64,000 nt of DNA from FEN-1297 sp963843605 (lineage in GTDB: Bacteria; Bacteroidota; Ignavibacteria; Ignavibacteriales; Ignavibacteriaceae). The notes below the pieces were generated by a model that was not told the DNA's origin, ran no database searches, and saw only the letters and a list, made by a program, of their open reading frames with translations. Below are positions 1-8,230 of the stretch, piece by piece. The stretch is taken from positions 1-64,000 of the forward strand of contig CAWJLA010000001.1 in NCBI GenBank assembly GCA_963843605.1, in the 5' to 3' direction. Position 1 is the first letter of the stretch, and every line of letters starts with the position of its first letter. A program made the translations under genes and the position numbers.

Positions 1-147
1 GGATTGAAGTCACATATTGGATAAAAAATGAGGGAAATTGTTATTTGCCTGTTATAAGATACCTGAATATTAAACTAAAATGTTTAAGTTTGTAGTTACT
101 AAATCGGGTTAACATCAAAACTTTGCCGTCAACTAAACTTTAATTTT

Positions 148-582
148 ATGAAACAATCCATAATTCTGTGGACAGCCGCAATTGTCTTAACCTTTCTGGC
201 AGGCTATGCCCACCGCATAAAGTCTCCCGATTATCCTGTTAACGGAACAATTAACATGGTTTCAGGAGAGGCATCGTTCAGCTTTGATAAAATATACAGA
301 AGTCAAAAAAGCTATAAAGTGTGGCTTGCCGATAATTGTGAAAATCTACAAGGCACTCTTAATTGGAGAAATGTTACTGACACGGTTTGGCATAACGAAA
401 AAATGAAATCGGACAGCGGAATTATATTCGCCGAATATCTGGCGCATGAGCCGAAAAGCAAGGTTGAATACAGAGCAGAACTTACTGATAAAGACAAAAT
501 ATTTATGATACCGGCAAACGGCGCCGTAACTATGCAATTTGAAGGAAGAGTTCCTTCTAAATTTCAATGTTTTATTTTATAA
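148..582 (+). CDS. hypothetical exported or membrane-anchored protein
   Basis: A 144-residue protein of unknown function. Residues 4-18 form one hydrophobic segment followed by AGYA, so it is probably exported or anchored by its N-terminus. The rest is polar with a beta-rich look (alternating hydrophobic residues around EYRAELTDKDKIFMIPANG) and has two cysteines, near residues 64 and 141, that could form a disulfide. It is followed by about 140 bases and then by a small hydrophobic ORF without a start, which may once have been its partner. No family was recognised. There is no clear Shine-Dalgarno, which is common in this phylum. Confidence 0.6.
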   Translation: MKQSIILWTAAIVLTFLAGYAHRIKSPDYPVNGTINMVSGEASFSFDKIYRSQKSYKVWLADNCENLQGTLNWRNVTDTVWHNEKMKSDSGIIFAEYLAHEPKSKVEYRAELTDKDKIFMIPANGAVTMQFEGRVPSKFQCFIL

Positions 583-724
583 CATTATTCGGGGGCCTAT
601 TACTGGGAATTACTGGGATTTAAGTTTTTAAAATATATCCCCGTTTAAGATTGTACACATTATTTACGATTATTTCTTTTTTTTCGTTTACATTTATTTT
701 CAGTACGGTAAAAAAAGGATGTGA

Positions 725-907
725 GTCGGAATAATAGGAAAGACTCAAATTGCGTCCATCACTGAAATATTTTCAAGCGGCCCGGTAATTTTATTTGTAT
801 GGTGGCGGCTTGCTATGATTATAAGATTTAATTTGAAAAAGCCGCGGACATGGGCCTCCGTTGCGGCGGCAGGAACTATAATAATATTTTTATTGGGAAA
901 GTTCTAG
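725..907 (+). pseudogene. possible remnant of a small membrane protein
   Basis: An open frame of about 60 codons encodes two hydrophobic stretches (GPVILFVWWRLAMII and VAAAGTIIIFLLGKF) separated by a basic linker. It begins just after an in-frame ATG-TGA pair, so it has no usable start at its head; the first internal ATG is midway. This fits a small two-helix membrane protein with a nonsense mutation at codon 2, but it could be chance. The remainder of the 583-1001 interval shows nothing else. Confidence 0.2.
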
Positions 908-1001
908 AAATTAAAAATAATTACACTGATTCATCCGGATAATAATTTTACTCCGCCACAAAAGCGAAGGTTAAAGTTCAAGTTTAAAATGAAGAATAAG
1001 A

Positions 1002-1778
1002 TTATGGTTTGGAATCCTTGTTCAATATTTTTATCACTTCAGAATGAATGCCATGGGCAGCAGCAATAATGCTGTCACCTTTCACGGGATCGCCTCCTTT
1101 ATAATCGGTAATTTCTCCTCCAGCTCCTTTTATCACCGGTATCAGTGCCATTAAATCCCATAAATTCATAACAGGATCAATCATTATATCGGCAAAACCG
1201 GTTGCAAGTAAATAGTAACCGTAACAGTCTCCCCAGTTTCGATACAGTTTAACTTTTTCAATTAAAGAACTAAATTTTTCAATATCCCGGTATTTTTTTA
1301 CGTGAAGGTGATCGGTAGTAAGTAGAACCGCTTCGGATATTTTATCGCATTGTCTTAATTCTGTTTTTTCTCCGTTGATTTCCGTTTTATGATTATCGCC
1401 GATTAGAAATTCATTTAATACCGGCTGATTTATTACCCCCAGTAAAGGTTCATCGTTCTTTGTAAGAGCAATCAAAGTCCCGAACGTAACAGTACCTGAG
1501 ATAAAACTTTTTGTGCCGTCAATCGGATCCAGTATCCATTTATATTCCGAATCTTCGTTATAATTACCGAACTCCTCGCCAATTATTCCGTGTTCTGGAA
1601 AATGCTTCATTATTTCGCTCCGCATCAGTTCCTCGGCTTTTTTATCGGCTATAGTTACCGGAGAAGAATCGGATTTTGAATCGACACTAATTTTCTTACG
1701 AAAATAACTTTTAATAATTTTTCCGCTTAAGTCTGCCAGATGTTTTGAAAATAATTTATATTCGAAAAGTTCTTTCAT
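1002..1778 (-). CDS. hisN: histidinol-phosphatase-type inositol monophosphatase family protein
   Basis: A 258-residue Mg-dependent sugar/inositol phosphatase, the usual length for the family. Metal-binding motifs are in the expected order: GIIGEEFG (about residue 65), WILDPIDGTKSF (about 80-91) and the C-terminal WDLMALIPVIKGAGGEITD (about 208-226). The spacing and the phrase SFISGTVTFGTLIAL resemble the HisN subgroup, which dephosphorylates L-histidinol phosphate, more than SuhB or CysQ. No other his gene is nearby, so the substrate is inferred. It is cytoplasmic, with no signal peptide. Confidence 0.75.
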   Translation of the reverse strand: MKELFEYKLFSKHLADLSGKIIKSYFRKKISVDSKSDSSPVTIADKKAEELMRSEIMKHFPEHGIIGEEFGNYNEDSEYKWILDPIDGTKSFISGTVTFGTLIALTKNDEPLLGVINQPVLNEFLIGDNHKTEINGEKTELRQCDKISEAVLLTTDHLHVKKYRDIEKFSSLIEKVKLYRNWGDCYGYYLLATGFADIMIDPVMNLWDLMALIPVIKGAGGEITDYKGGDPVKGDSIIAAAHGIHSEVIKILNKDSKP

Positions 1779-1997
1779 TTTCGTTGCTCTCGATAAACAA
1801 TTTTAATATTTAATTAAGAATATACTTTCTTGATAATGATATTACAAACATAAGCAAATAAAAACGTTTCATTCTACAGTCATTTAGAATTGAATATAAA
1901 GTATAGATATAATGTTAGAAGAAAATCAATTAAGGGCCAAGGTTTATAAGGATGAATATTCCTAATAAATTTTTATTCCCATATCCTTAATTTTAGT

Positions 1998-2028
1998 TTT
2001 GCCAAATAAATAACTATTTATATATTTG
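1998..2028 (+). promoter_or_regulatory. Bacteroidota-type promoter of tRNA-Ser
   Basis: TTTG at 1998-2001 and TATATTTG at 2021-2028 are separated by exactly 19 bases. This matches the -33 TTTG / -7 TAnnTTTG promoter of the Bacteroidota primary sigma factor. It sits 12 bases before the mature tRNA-Ser, placing the start point just upstream of the tRNA. Confidence 0.65.
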
Positions 2029-2040
2029 TATTCTGAATTC

Positions 2041-2127
2041 GGAGAGATGGCAGAGTGGTTGAATGCGGCGGTCTTGAAAACCGTTAAGGATGCAAGTCCT
2101 TCCGGGGTTCGAATCCCTGTCTCTCCG
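2041..2127 (+). tRNA. tRNA-Ser (anticodon TGA)
   Basis: The acceptor arms GGAGAGA (2041-2047) and TCTCTCC (2120-2126) pair perfectly. The anticodon loop CTTGAAA carries TGA at 2075-2077. A long class II variable arm (AAGGATGCAAGTCCTT) marks it as serine, and the T-loop GGTTCGAATCC is intact. G2127 is the discriminator. CCA is not encoded. It reads UCA and related UCN codons. Confidence 0.97.
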
Positions 2128-2131
2128 CTAA

Positions 2132-2278
2132 ATGTTTTATACTTATATAATTAAAAGTCTTAAAGACGGGACATATTATAAAGGGTCGTCGTCCGATTTA
2201 ACTAAGCGTCTTAATTATCATAACTCCGGTAAGTCCAATTTTCAATACCCCGTATCATTTAATAAAAACATGGGTTGA
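2132..2278 (+). pseudogene. truncated GIY-YIG nuclease remnant downstream of tRNA-Ser
   Basis: Forty-eight codons starting 4 bases after the tRNA encode MFYTYIIKSLKDGTYYKGSS then DLTKRLNYHNSGKSNF. This is the YIG..GIY-type core (here YII and TYYKGSS) and the Arg-containing helix of the small UvrC-like GIY-YIG family of about 85 residues. The frame ends at a TGA where the family normally continues with a second helix and the catalytic Glu region, and that C-terminal half is not found downstream. These single-domain nucleases often lie beside tRNAs in Bacteroidota. It is probably inactive. Confidence 0.6.
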
Positions 2279-2386
2279 TTTTAAAACTAATATTGAGGTC
2301 CTCCAAATAAACAATCAGTTATTCCTGGTAAATGGATTTAATTTCAGATTGCTAATGCTTTCTGGTTTAACGAAACCGGGAACGTT

Positions 2387-2590
2387 TTATTTCTTCATTT
2401 TTAGAATTCTTGCCGCATTATCCCAATACAATTTCTTCAAAGTCTTATTACTTAAATTCAGAATGTCAAGAGCCCGGTGATAACCGAAATGTTCTATGCG
2501 GTAAAAATGTTCGTCAGATGTTTCAAGTATTCTAAAAGTAAGCCGGTGGATAGATTTGTCAAAACCCATAACGGTACCGCATATTAGTCT
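2387..2590 (-). pseudogene. C-terminal remnant of an amidohydrolase-like metal-dependent hydrolase
   Basis: The frame reads CGTVMGFDKSIHRLTFRILE, then SDEHFYRIEHFGYH, and ends NLSNKTLKKLYWDNAARILK. That tail, with a late helix ending in a residue pattern like YxxNAxRIL, is typical of the last 60 residues of TIM-barrel amidohydrolase-2 proteins. An in-frame stop lies at 2591-2593 and nothing recognisable precedes it, so only the tail of a gene of about 300-400 residues survives. The family assignment is tentative. Confidence 0.35.
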
Positions 2591-2819
2591 TCAATTATAT
2601 TTTTCCGTAAATGCTTTTGGGGCGATAATTTTTTAGCAACAAATCTTCCGGGCCGGTTCGACAAAAAGTGAGGTAATTAAAAATAAAAAGAATAATCTAA
2701 AAAACCATTTCCTCGAAAAACGTAGGTTTTTTCATCTTGTATTTTCCTAATTAGTTACCAGAAATAATGATGAAAATAAAGGAATAGATTAGGAAGGTTT
2801 TATAAGAAGCGGGTATATG

Positions 2820-2847
2820 CGATAATAATCAATTTTGATTATTATCG
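2820..2847. promoter_or_regulatory. perfect 13-bp inverted repeat, possible operator
   Basis: CGATAATAATCAA at 2820-2832 and its exact complement TTGATTATTATCG at 2835-2847 are separated by TT. It lies 37 bases before a candidate promoter and upstream of the agaS remnant and gatZ. The arms are AT-rich and no T-run follows, so an operator is more likely than a terminator. Confidence 0.4.
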
Positions 2848-2883
2848 GTTATTTGGCTATAATATTATAAATTTAAGGATTTA

Positions 2884-2912
2884 TTGACAAGGTTAAATAA
2901 TTATTTTATATT
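2884..2912 (+). promoter_or_regulatory. candidate sigma70-like promoter for the agaS-gatZ unit
   Basis: TTGACA (2884-2889) and TATATT (2907-2912) are 17 bases apart. This is the only good promoter-like pair seen in the interval before the agaS remnant and gatZ, and it follows the palindrome at 2820-2847. Bacteroidota promoters usually differ from this form, so confidence is modest. No gene was seen in 2594-2940. Confidence 0.3.
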
Positions 2913-3000
2913 ATTAACGAAAGGATTTATAAATTATAAATAAGGTTATGTTAGCAAGCCCAAATTTACCGTTTACTGGAATAAAAAATTATTTTTTCGG

Positions 3001-3452
3001 GCTGAATTAACTCCGCAGGAAATTTTTCCACAACCCTAGTTGTGGAAAAAGATATTGAATTCAGCAATAACCAATGCCGGCACGATATCCGAATTTTTAA
3101 ATGAAGTCAAAGCAAATAAAAATTTACATATTATATTGACAGGCGCCGGTACATTGGCATTTATTGAAGATGTTTTGGAAGAAATATTTAAAAGGAACAC
3201 CGGAATAATTACCAATACAGCTACAACAACCTATCTTGTTACCCATCCAGATATGTATTTATAAGATAGTTATTGGTACCGGTAAAGGTAAGTTGAGCGA
3301 AGAATTATCGCTATAGTCTCGGTATTATCCGCTCAAATTTTGGACTACCTTATCTGGGTTTTAAACCAGATAATCCCTACGAAAAAGGAATCATTCACAG
3401 AGTTGTAAATAGCGTAAATGTTAATCCTTTTGAAAAACATGAGAAGAAATGA
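3001..3452 (+). pseudogene. agaS: agaS (SIS-domain sugar isomerase) pseudogene
   Basis: Pieces of an AgaS-type ketose/aldose isomerase survive in order. AELTPQEIFPQP (3001-3036) runs into an in-frame TAG (3037), then LWKKILNSAITNAG through HIILTGAGTLAFIEDVLE and TTTYLVTHPDMYL to 3264. About 200-250 codons are then missing. The C-terminus resumes with SAQILDYLI, shifts frame, and ends LGFKPDNPYEKGIIHRVVNS and NVNPF. Its TGA (3450-3452) overlaps the ATG of the next gene. AgaS acts in galactosamine/tagatose catabolism. This copy has a nonsense codon, a large deletion and a frameshift, so it is dead. Confidence 0.8.
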
Positions 3453-4771
3453 TTACAGCAGCGAATAAAATACTCTCATTGATACAGGAACATAAAACGG
3501 GAAAACCCGTGGGTATTACATCGGTATGTTCAGCAAACGAGTACGTAATTAAAGCGGCAGTTATTAATGCCAGAAAGAATTCGAATATTCTTCTCATAGA
3601 GTCTACTTCAAATCAAGTGGATCAGTTCGGCGGATACACCGGAATGAAGCCCGATGATTTCCGAAATTACGTATTCCGAATAGCCGGATTAGAAAATTTC
3701 TCATCGGAAAATTTAATCCTTGGAGGCGACCATCTAGGACCGAATGTATGGCAGAATAAAAAATCCGGAATAGCAATGCAATATGCCAAGGAACAGATAT
3801 CTGCTTATTTAAAAGCCGGCTATACAAAAATTCACCTGGATGCCAGCATGAAATGCGTTGATGATGAAGATTACGATAAACCGCTGGATTCCGGAATAAT
3901 TGCAGAACGCGCCGCCGAACTATGTAAAGTTGCAGAAGATACCTATCTAAGGTCGGGTAAAGAATCAGAACCTCCTGTATACGTTATCGGAACAGATGTA
4001 CCGCCTCCGGGAGGCGCAAAGGAAATAAATGAAGGTTTAAGAATTACTACTCCGAATGAAGTTGCCGAAACTATTTCACTAACCAGACAGGCATTTATAA
4101 ATAAGAATATTGAAAATGCGTGGGAAAGGGTCACTGCAGTTGTAGTTCAACCCGGAGTAGAATTCGGAGACAACACGGTGTTTGACTATAATAAAAATCA
4201 GGCTGAAGGATTGGTTAAGAAAATCAGTAATGAGGAGAACCTGGTTTATGAAGCACATTCCACGGATTACCAAAGTAAAGAAGCTCTGAGGCAAATGGTT
4301 GAAAATCACTTTGCGATACTAAAGGTAGGTCCATGGTTAACTTTTGCTTTTAGAGAAGCAGTATTTGCTCTCGAGATGATAGAAAAAGAACTATTTGCAA
4401 ATCGAAAATCAACGAATCTTTCCCGATTAACTGCTACTGTCAAAAACAATATGATTCAAAATCCCAAAAATTGGAAAAAATATTATTGCACAAGCGATAA
4501 GGCAGAAATAGATCTGAAATTGAAATACAGTTTCAGCGATAGGATAAGATACTACTGGAATAATATTGAGGTAAAAGATTCGCTTTCAATATTGATTAAA
4601 AATCTTTCGGACATTAAGATACCATTAACATTATTAAGTCAATTTTTGCCTCGGGCTTACGATAAAATCCGCAACAAAGAGATTGGAAATTCTCCTGAAG
4701 ACTTAATTATAAACCAAATATTAATAGTGCTTTCAAACTATAATTACGCAACAAACGGAAAGTCCCGCTGA
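3449..4771 (+). CDS. kbaZ: tagatose-bisphosphate aldolase non-catalytic subunit family (GatZ/KbaZ)
   Basis: A 440-residue protein of the usual GatZ/KbaZ length. Diagnostic stretches are GKPVGITSVCSANEYVIKAA (residues 17-36), ESTSNQVDQFGGYTGMKPDD, ILGGDHLGPNVWQN and the C-terminal YYWNN region. In enterobacteria GatZ/KbaZ stabilises the class II aldolase GatY/KbaY, which cleaves tagatose-1,6-bisphosphate; no GatY is seen here. Its ATG overlaps the agaS stop by ATGA, showing former translational coupling. The frame is intact although agaS is destroyed. Some relatives may have separate catalytic roles, so the substrate is uncertain. Confidence 0.85.
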   Translation: MITAANKILSLIQEHKTGKPVGITSVCSANEYVIKAAVINARKNSNILLIESTSNQVDQFGGYTGMKPDDFRNYVFRIAGLENFSSENLILGGDHLGPNVWQNKKSGIAMQYAKEQISAYLKAGYTKIHLDASMKCVDDEDYDKPLDSGIIAERAAELCKVAEDTYLRSGKESEPPVYVIGTDVPPPGGAKEINEGLRITTPNEVAETISLTRQAFINKNIENAWERVTAVVVQPGVEFGDNTVFDYNKNQAEGLVKKISNEENLVYEAHSTDYQSKEALRQMVENHFAILKVGPWLTFAFREAVFALEMIEKELFANRKSTNLSRLTATVKNNMIQNPKNWKKYYCTSDKAEIDLKLKYSFSDRIRYYWNNIEVKDSLSILIKNLSDIKIPLTLLSQFLPRAYDKIRNKEIGNSPEDLIINQILIVLSNYNYATNGKSR

Positions 4772-4828
4772 ATTGATTTAATAGCCGAATTTCGTACTGA
4801 TAAGATAAAATTGATTTTCTTGAATCAT

Positions 4829-4854
4829 GAGAATTAAAATTCGATTTAATTCTC
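4829..4854. terminator. AT-rich hairpin downstream of gatZ
   Basis: GAGAATTAAA (4829-4838) and TTTAATTCTC (4845-4854) pair perfectly around ATTCGA, 58 bases after the gatZ stop. There is no convincing T-run, so it is a weak terminator candidate or simply a palindrome. Confidence 0.3.
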
Positions 4855-5055
4855 TAATAGATAAACAATAATATTTTATAATAGGTTTTTACGTTTAACA
4901 ATGAATTTTCATAAAGAAATAATTACAAACCTAAAATAATTTAAACCAATATTTAATTTTGCCGGAATATGCAACCGGAACGGACAATGCTGCCGGTTAG
5001 ATTAATTGTAATTATATCTGAAATATTATTTTTATTCTACTTTCCTCAAATAGTC

Positions 5056-5123
5056 AAAAAGTAATCTATCCTAAAAGAATACCAAAAATTTAACCGTTTT
5101 TAATTTAGGAATAGATTATTTTT
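5056..5123. repeat. imperfect inverted repeat before the T9SS propeller gene
   Basis: Left arm at 5056-5075 (core GTAATCTATCCTAAA) and right arm at 5104-5123 (core TTTAGGAATAGATTATT) are near-complements with one bulged base, about 28 bases apart. It lies 50-120 bases upstream of the propeller gene start and may be a regulatory or mobile remnant. The interval 4855-5055 holds nothing recognisable. Confidence 0.25.
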
Positions 5124-5174
5124 ATGCCGTATTATTAATCGGTAAAAAATAATTTGACAAGAAAGGTATTCCTC

Positions 5175-6452
5175 ATGAGTAATTTCAAGGCAATGAAAGC
5201 AGTACTATTGGGGATTCTTTTGATTTATTCAACTTCAAATGCGCAGTGGACGTTAGATACAGTAATAACGGCCGGCACTAATACTTCCGGTATTGCAATA
5301 ACATCCGACGGCAGTAAATTAGTCGTTACTAACAATACAGATCCCGGTGAAATAAGGATTATTTCAGCTTCGGATTTTTCTATTTCGACCATAGATATTA
5401 GTTCAATCGAAAACTATCCCAACTCGGTTACAATTGCACCTAATGACTCGGTTGCAATAATAAACACTATGCACAAAACAATATTTATAAATTTATATAG
5501 CAATGCGGTTTTAGGCAGTGTTTCAGCACCTTGCGCCGGCACTACCCTTTATGGTATTGCTGTTACACCTAATAATCAGACAGCAGTCTTTCCGGATTTA
5601 AGTTCAGACTGTACACAACAAGGAGTCAGATTACTGGATGCTTCGGGGAAAAGCTCACAGTCTACTTTTATCCCTGTTAATACTTCCGGCGAGCTATACG
5701 GAATTGCACTCACTCCCGACGGAAGTTCAGCAGTATTAACAACATTTAGTTCGGATTTCCCCAAAAAAGTAAACATGCAAACATCGGAGGTTCAAAACAT
5801 TACGGGCATTACGTCGGGCTCTTACGGTATTGCAATGCTTCATAATGCAAATGAAGCGATCATATACGACGGAGATAGCCTTGATCTAGTATCATTAAAT
5901 ACCAATTCATTAATTAAAAAAATAGCCGGATTATCTTATAATACAAATTTTCAAAATATAGCAGTTACCGGCAACGACAAATATGCTTTTGCCGTCGGTG
6001 CATTTGAGAAGTTGGTTATTTCACTCACTGCTGATACTGTAGTACAAACATTTTCATCCGGAGGAACAAATGTCGCATCCAATTCCGACGGCTCAACATT
6101 TTATGTAACAGACAGCTATAACGGTACAGTGCGCGTATATAAAAACCAAACTGTAAGCGGTGTGGACGTTGCAGGCAATCAGTCCCCTTCTGGCTTTGTC
6201 CTTCAGCAGAATTATCCAAACCCGTTTAATCCATCAACTACAATCGGATATACAATACCGGATGGAAGTTTTGTCACTTTAAAGATATTTGATATTCTCG
6301 GCAGAGAAATTTTTTCTCTTATAAATAAATACCAGACAAAAGGTAATTATAATTTGGACTTTAATGCATCTAAGCTGCAAAGCGGAATTTATTTTTATCA
6401 ACTTAAAGCAGGAAAATATATTGCGGTAAAGAAGATGTTAGTACTAAAATAA
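5175..6452 (+). CDS. secreted YVTN-type beta-propeller with T9SS sorting domain
   Basis: A secreted beta-propeller protein. ATG 5175 is preferred over the in-frame TTG at 5154 because AAGAAAGG lies 8 bases before it. A signal peptide (KAVLLGILLIYSTSNAQ) is followed by about seven YVTN-like repeats, each with a pattern like GIAITSDGSKLVV or GIALTPDGSSAVL. The last 80 residues form a type IX sorting domain: QQNYPNPFNPSTTIGYTIPD, then LKIFDILGREI and YFYQLKAGKYIAVKKMLVLK. The product is presumably moved across the outer membrane and attached to the surface. The ligand is unknown. Confidence 0.8.
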   Translation: MSNFKAMKAVLLGILLIYSTSNAQWTLDTVITAGTNTSGIAITSDGSKLVVTNNTDPGEIRIISASDFSISTIDISSIENYPNSVTIAPNDSVAIINTMHKTIFINLYSNAVLGSVSAPCAGTTLYGIAVTPNNQTAVFPDLSSDCTQQGVRLLDASGKSSQSTFIPVNTSGELYGIALTPDGSSAVLTTFSSDFPKKVNMQTSEVQNITGITSGSYGIAMLHNANEAIIYDGDSLDLVSLNTNSLIKKIAGLSYNTNFQNIAVTGNDKYAFAVGAFEKLVISLTADTVVQTFSSGGTNVASNSDGSTFYVTDSYNGTVRVYKNQTVSGVDVAGNQSPSGFVLQQNYPNPFNPSTTIGYTIPDGSFVTLKIFDILGREIFSLINKYQTKGNYNLDFNASKLQSGIYFYQLKAGKYIAVKKMLVLK

Positions 6453-6903
6453 AAATATCCGCATTAATTATATTCAAGGCGTTAGTTAAAGAGAACAAAT
6501 CTTAATCTGTTAAGTGTGCTATCCCATGCATGATTTCTTTGCAGTCATGCAGCGGAAAAAGAACATTCCAATTATGAACCGTTATGCGAATATGCAGGAA
6601 ATACAAAATTATTTATTTAATTAGAAGCTTTCGGTATACATTTTACGGTATCGACGGAATTTACCTATTTAATTTAATAAGATAAATAAAAGAATCAGTC
6701 TGTAATATCCCAAAACTTAGATGCAATTAGCAATATCAGGCGGAGTTTATTCCGCAAAGAGGAAACTCACTACGCTCTTCCTCAAATTCTATAATAAACA
6801 TTCATAAAGAATTTTCCGCTCTTCTTTTTACATTTTATATTTAACGAATATCTTCATTATACCGGAGTTAAATTCAGTCTAAGGTATTAATGGGTTGGTC
6901 GGA

Positions 6904-7448
6904 TTAAATACCGTCCGGATTTTTATACCAGACCCAGGCATGCAGAGTCCAAAGTCCGAAGTCATCATTTTTATCCCAAACATCCGCATTACCGGCGAAT
7001 CCTACCGGGGCATTCGGAGATAATGCTTGAGGCACGGCATATTCTAAGGCAACCAGTATCATTTTGCCGGTAACCGGATGAGGCGAATAAACTAGAAGCT
7101 CAGGTCTATCGACCTCAAATTTGTCATCGAGATATTTTGCCTTCATGTAATGATACCCATGTGAGGTACAAAGACATTTATATCGGTATATCCGGCCGAA
7201 ATAGCGTTATTAATATTTTGATATTTTGCTGTTGCTCTTTTTGCTCCCTGTAATTGCATAAATGTTTTTAGAGATAATCCCTCATGTTTTTTTTCATGCG
7301 CTAGCGACTTTTTGGTCATTAAGGAAAGATTTTCAGAATTCGACGGCTGACTGTCTACCGGGGAATTTACTTCTTGCTGACAGCCGGTAAAAAGAATAAT
7401 TAAAAGTGTTGATAAAAAACAAAAAGATTTTATAAAATTTTTATTTCT
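6904..7448 (-). pseudogene. frameshifted lipoprotein of unknown function
   Basis: Two frames together make one protein of about 180 residues. The N-terminal part has a lipoprotein signal (LLIILFTGCQQE), then QLQGAKRATAKYQNINNAI and INVFVPHMG. One base is missing near 7160, and the adjacent frame continues YHYMKAKYLDDKFEVDRPEL through to LWTLHAWVWYKNPDGI. The first part also lacks an ATG, GTG or TTG at the right distance from a clear AAAAGGAG (7451-7458). It lies 20 bases behind the DUF4242 pair and is probably co-transcribed with it. Conserved proteins of unknown function with this C-terminal pattern exist in my recollection. Confidence 0.6.
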
Positions 7449-7469
7449 GACTCCTTTTGCGTTAAATAA

Positions 7470-7850
7470 TTATTTATAAAAATACCGATCCAAAACAGTC
7501 ACTTCGGTAATCTTGTCGACGGGCAGTTTATTTTCCCTTGCCGCGCGCCTTATGGCATCCGCGGAAGGAGCATCGTAAATGCAGAATGTTTTCTTTTTAT
7601 CCTCGCTTACATAAGATTGTACCCAGGTTACCTGGTCTTCCGCATTATTTAAAACTACTCCGGAACAGATATCTTTACCGACATTATTTATTGGGATATT
7701 AAGACCATTCGGAAAAGTCCTCTCGACTACATAACGATGCATAGTTATTTTTTTATTTAATTTCTTTTGTGATTTTTCCTGAGCCGTTCCCGTGCTTATA
7801 AAAGCAGTAATTAAAAGAATAGACAACATTATTGAGAATAGGTTTTTCAT
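7470..7850 (-). CDS. secreted DUF4242 (SCO4226-like nickel-binding) protein
   Basis: A 126-residue protein with signal peptide MKNLFSIMLSILLITAFIST ending in GTAQ, then one DUF4242 ferredoxin-like domain: MHRYVVERTFPNG, VVLNNAEDQVTWVQSYVSED, KKKTFCIYDAPSADAIRRAA and ITEVTVLDRYFY. SCO4226 of Streptomyces, the structural model of the family, binds nickel; whether this one does is not visible. An AGGAGG sits 7 bases before the ATG. It is a paralogue of the next upstream gene (about 60% identical by eye over the domain), and the two make a tandem cytoplasmic/exported pair. Confidence 0.8.
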   Translation of the reverse strand: MKNLFSIMLSILLITAFISTGTAQEKSQKKLNKKITMHRYVVERTFPNGLNIPINNVGKDICSGVVLNNAEDQVTWVQSYVSEDKKKTFCIYDAPSADAIRRAARENKLPVDKITEVTVLDRYFYK

Positions 7851-7879
7851 CTTTACCTCCTAATTATTTTAGATAAATT

Positions 7880-8152
7880 TTATAAATAGAAATAAGGATC
7901 AAGAACTCTTACTTCGGTAATTTTTTCAATCGGAAGTTTATTTTTATTTGCTACTTTTCTTATTGCTTCGGGGGTAGGTGCGTCATAAACACAAAATGTT
8001 TTCTTTTTATCGTCACTCACGTAAGAATGTATCCAGGTCACATTTTCATCCGTGTTATTCAGAACCACATTTAAACATGCTTTTGCGCCGTCTTGTGAAA
8101 CGGGTATCAGCAGTCCCTCGGGGAAATTTCTTTCGATTAGATATCTTGGCAT
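7880..8152 (-). CDS. DUF4242 domain protein, cytoplasmic paralogue
   Basis: A 90-residue, single-domain DUF4242 protein without a signal peptide: PRYLIERNFPEGLLIPVSQD, VTWIHSYVSDDKKKTFCVYD, APTPEAIRKVANKNKLPIEK and ITEVRVLDPYFYL. AGGAGG precedes the ATG. It lies 29 bases upstream of the exported copy, so the two probably form an operon. It is about 105 bases downstream of a LAL regulator on the same strand, with a pair of direct repeats in between. Function is unknown beyond possible metal binding. Confidence 0.8.
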   Translation of the reverse strand: MPRYLIERNFPEGLLIPVSQDGAKACLNVVLNNTDENVTWIHSYVSDDKKKTFCVYDAPTPEAIRKVANKNKLPIEKITEVRVLDPYFYL

Positions 8153-8230
8153 AATACCTCCTGATTTTTTATTTGGATTATTAACAAGGGTTAAACTAGT
8201 ATTTTGCAGGTAAGTTTAAAATCGGGAGAA

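Noticed and set aside
6528..6550. GCATGA/TCATGC inverted repeat as a terminator of the T9SS propeller gene.
   Set aside because: Short arms, no T-run and 75 bases from the stop; the rest of 6453-6903 shows no supported feature.
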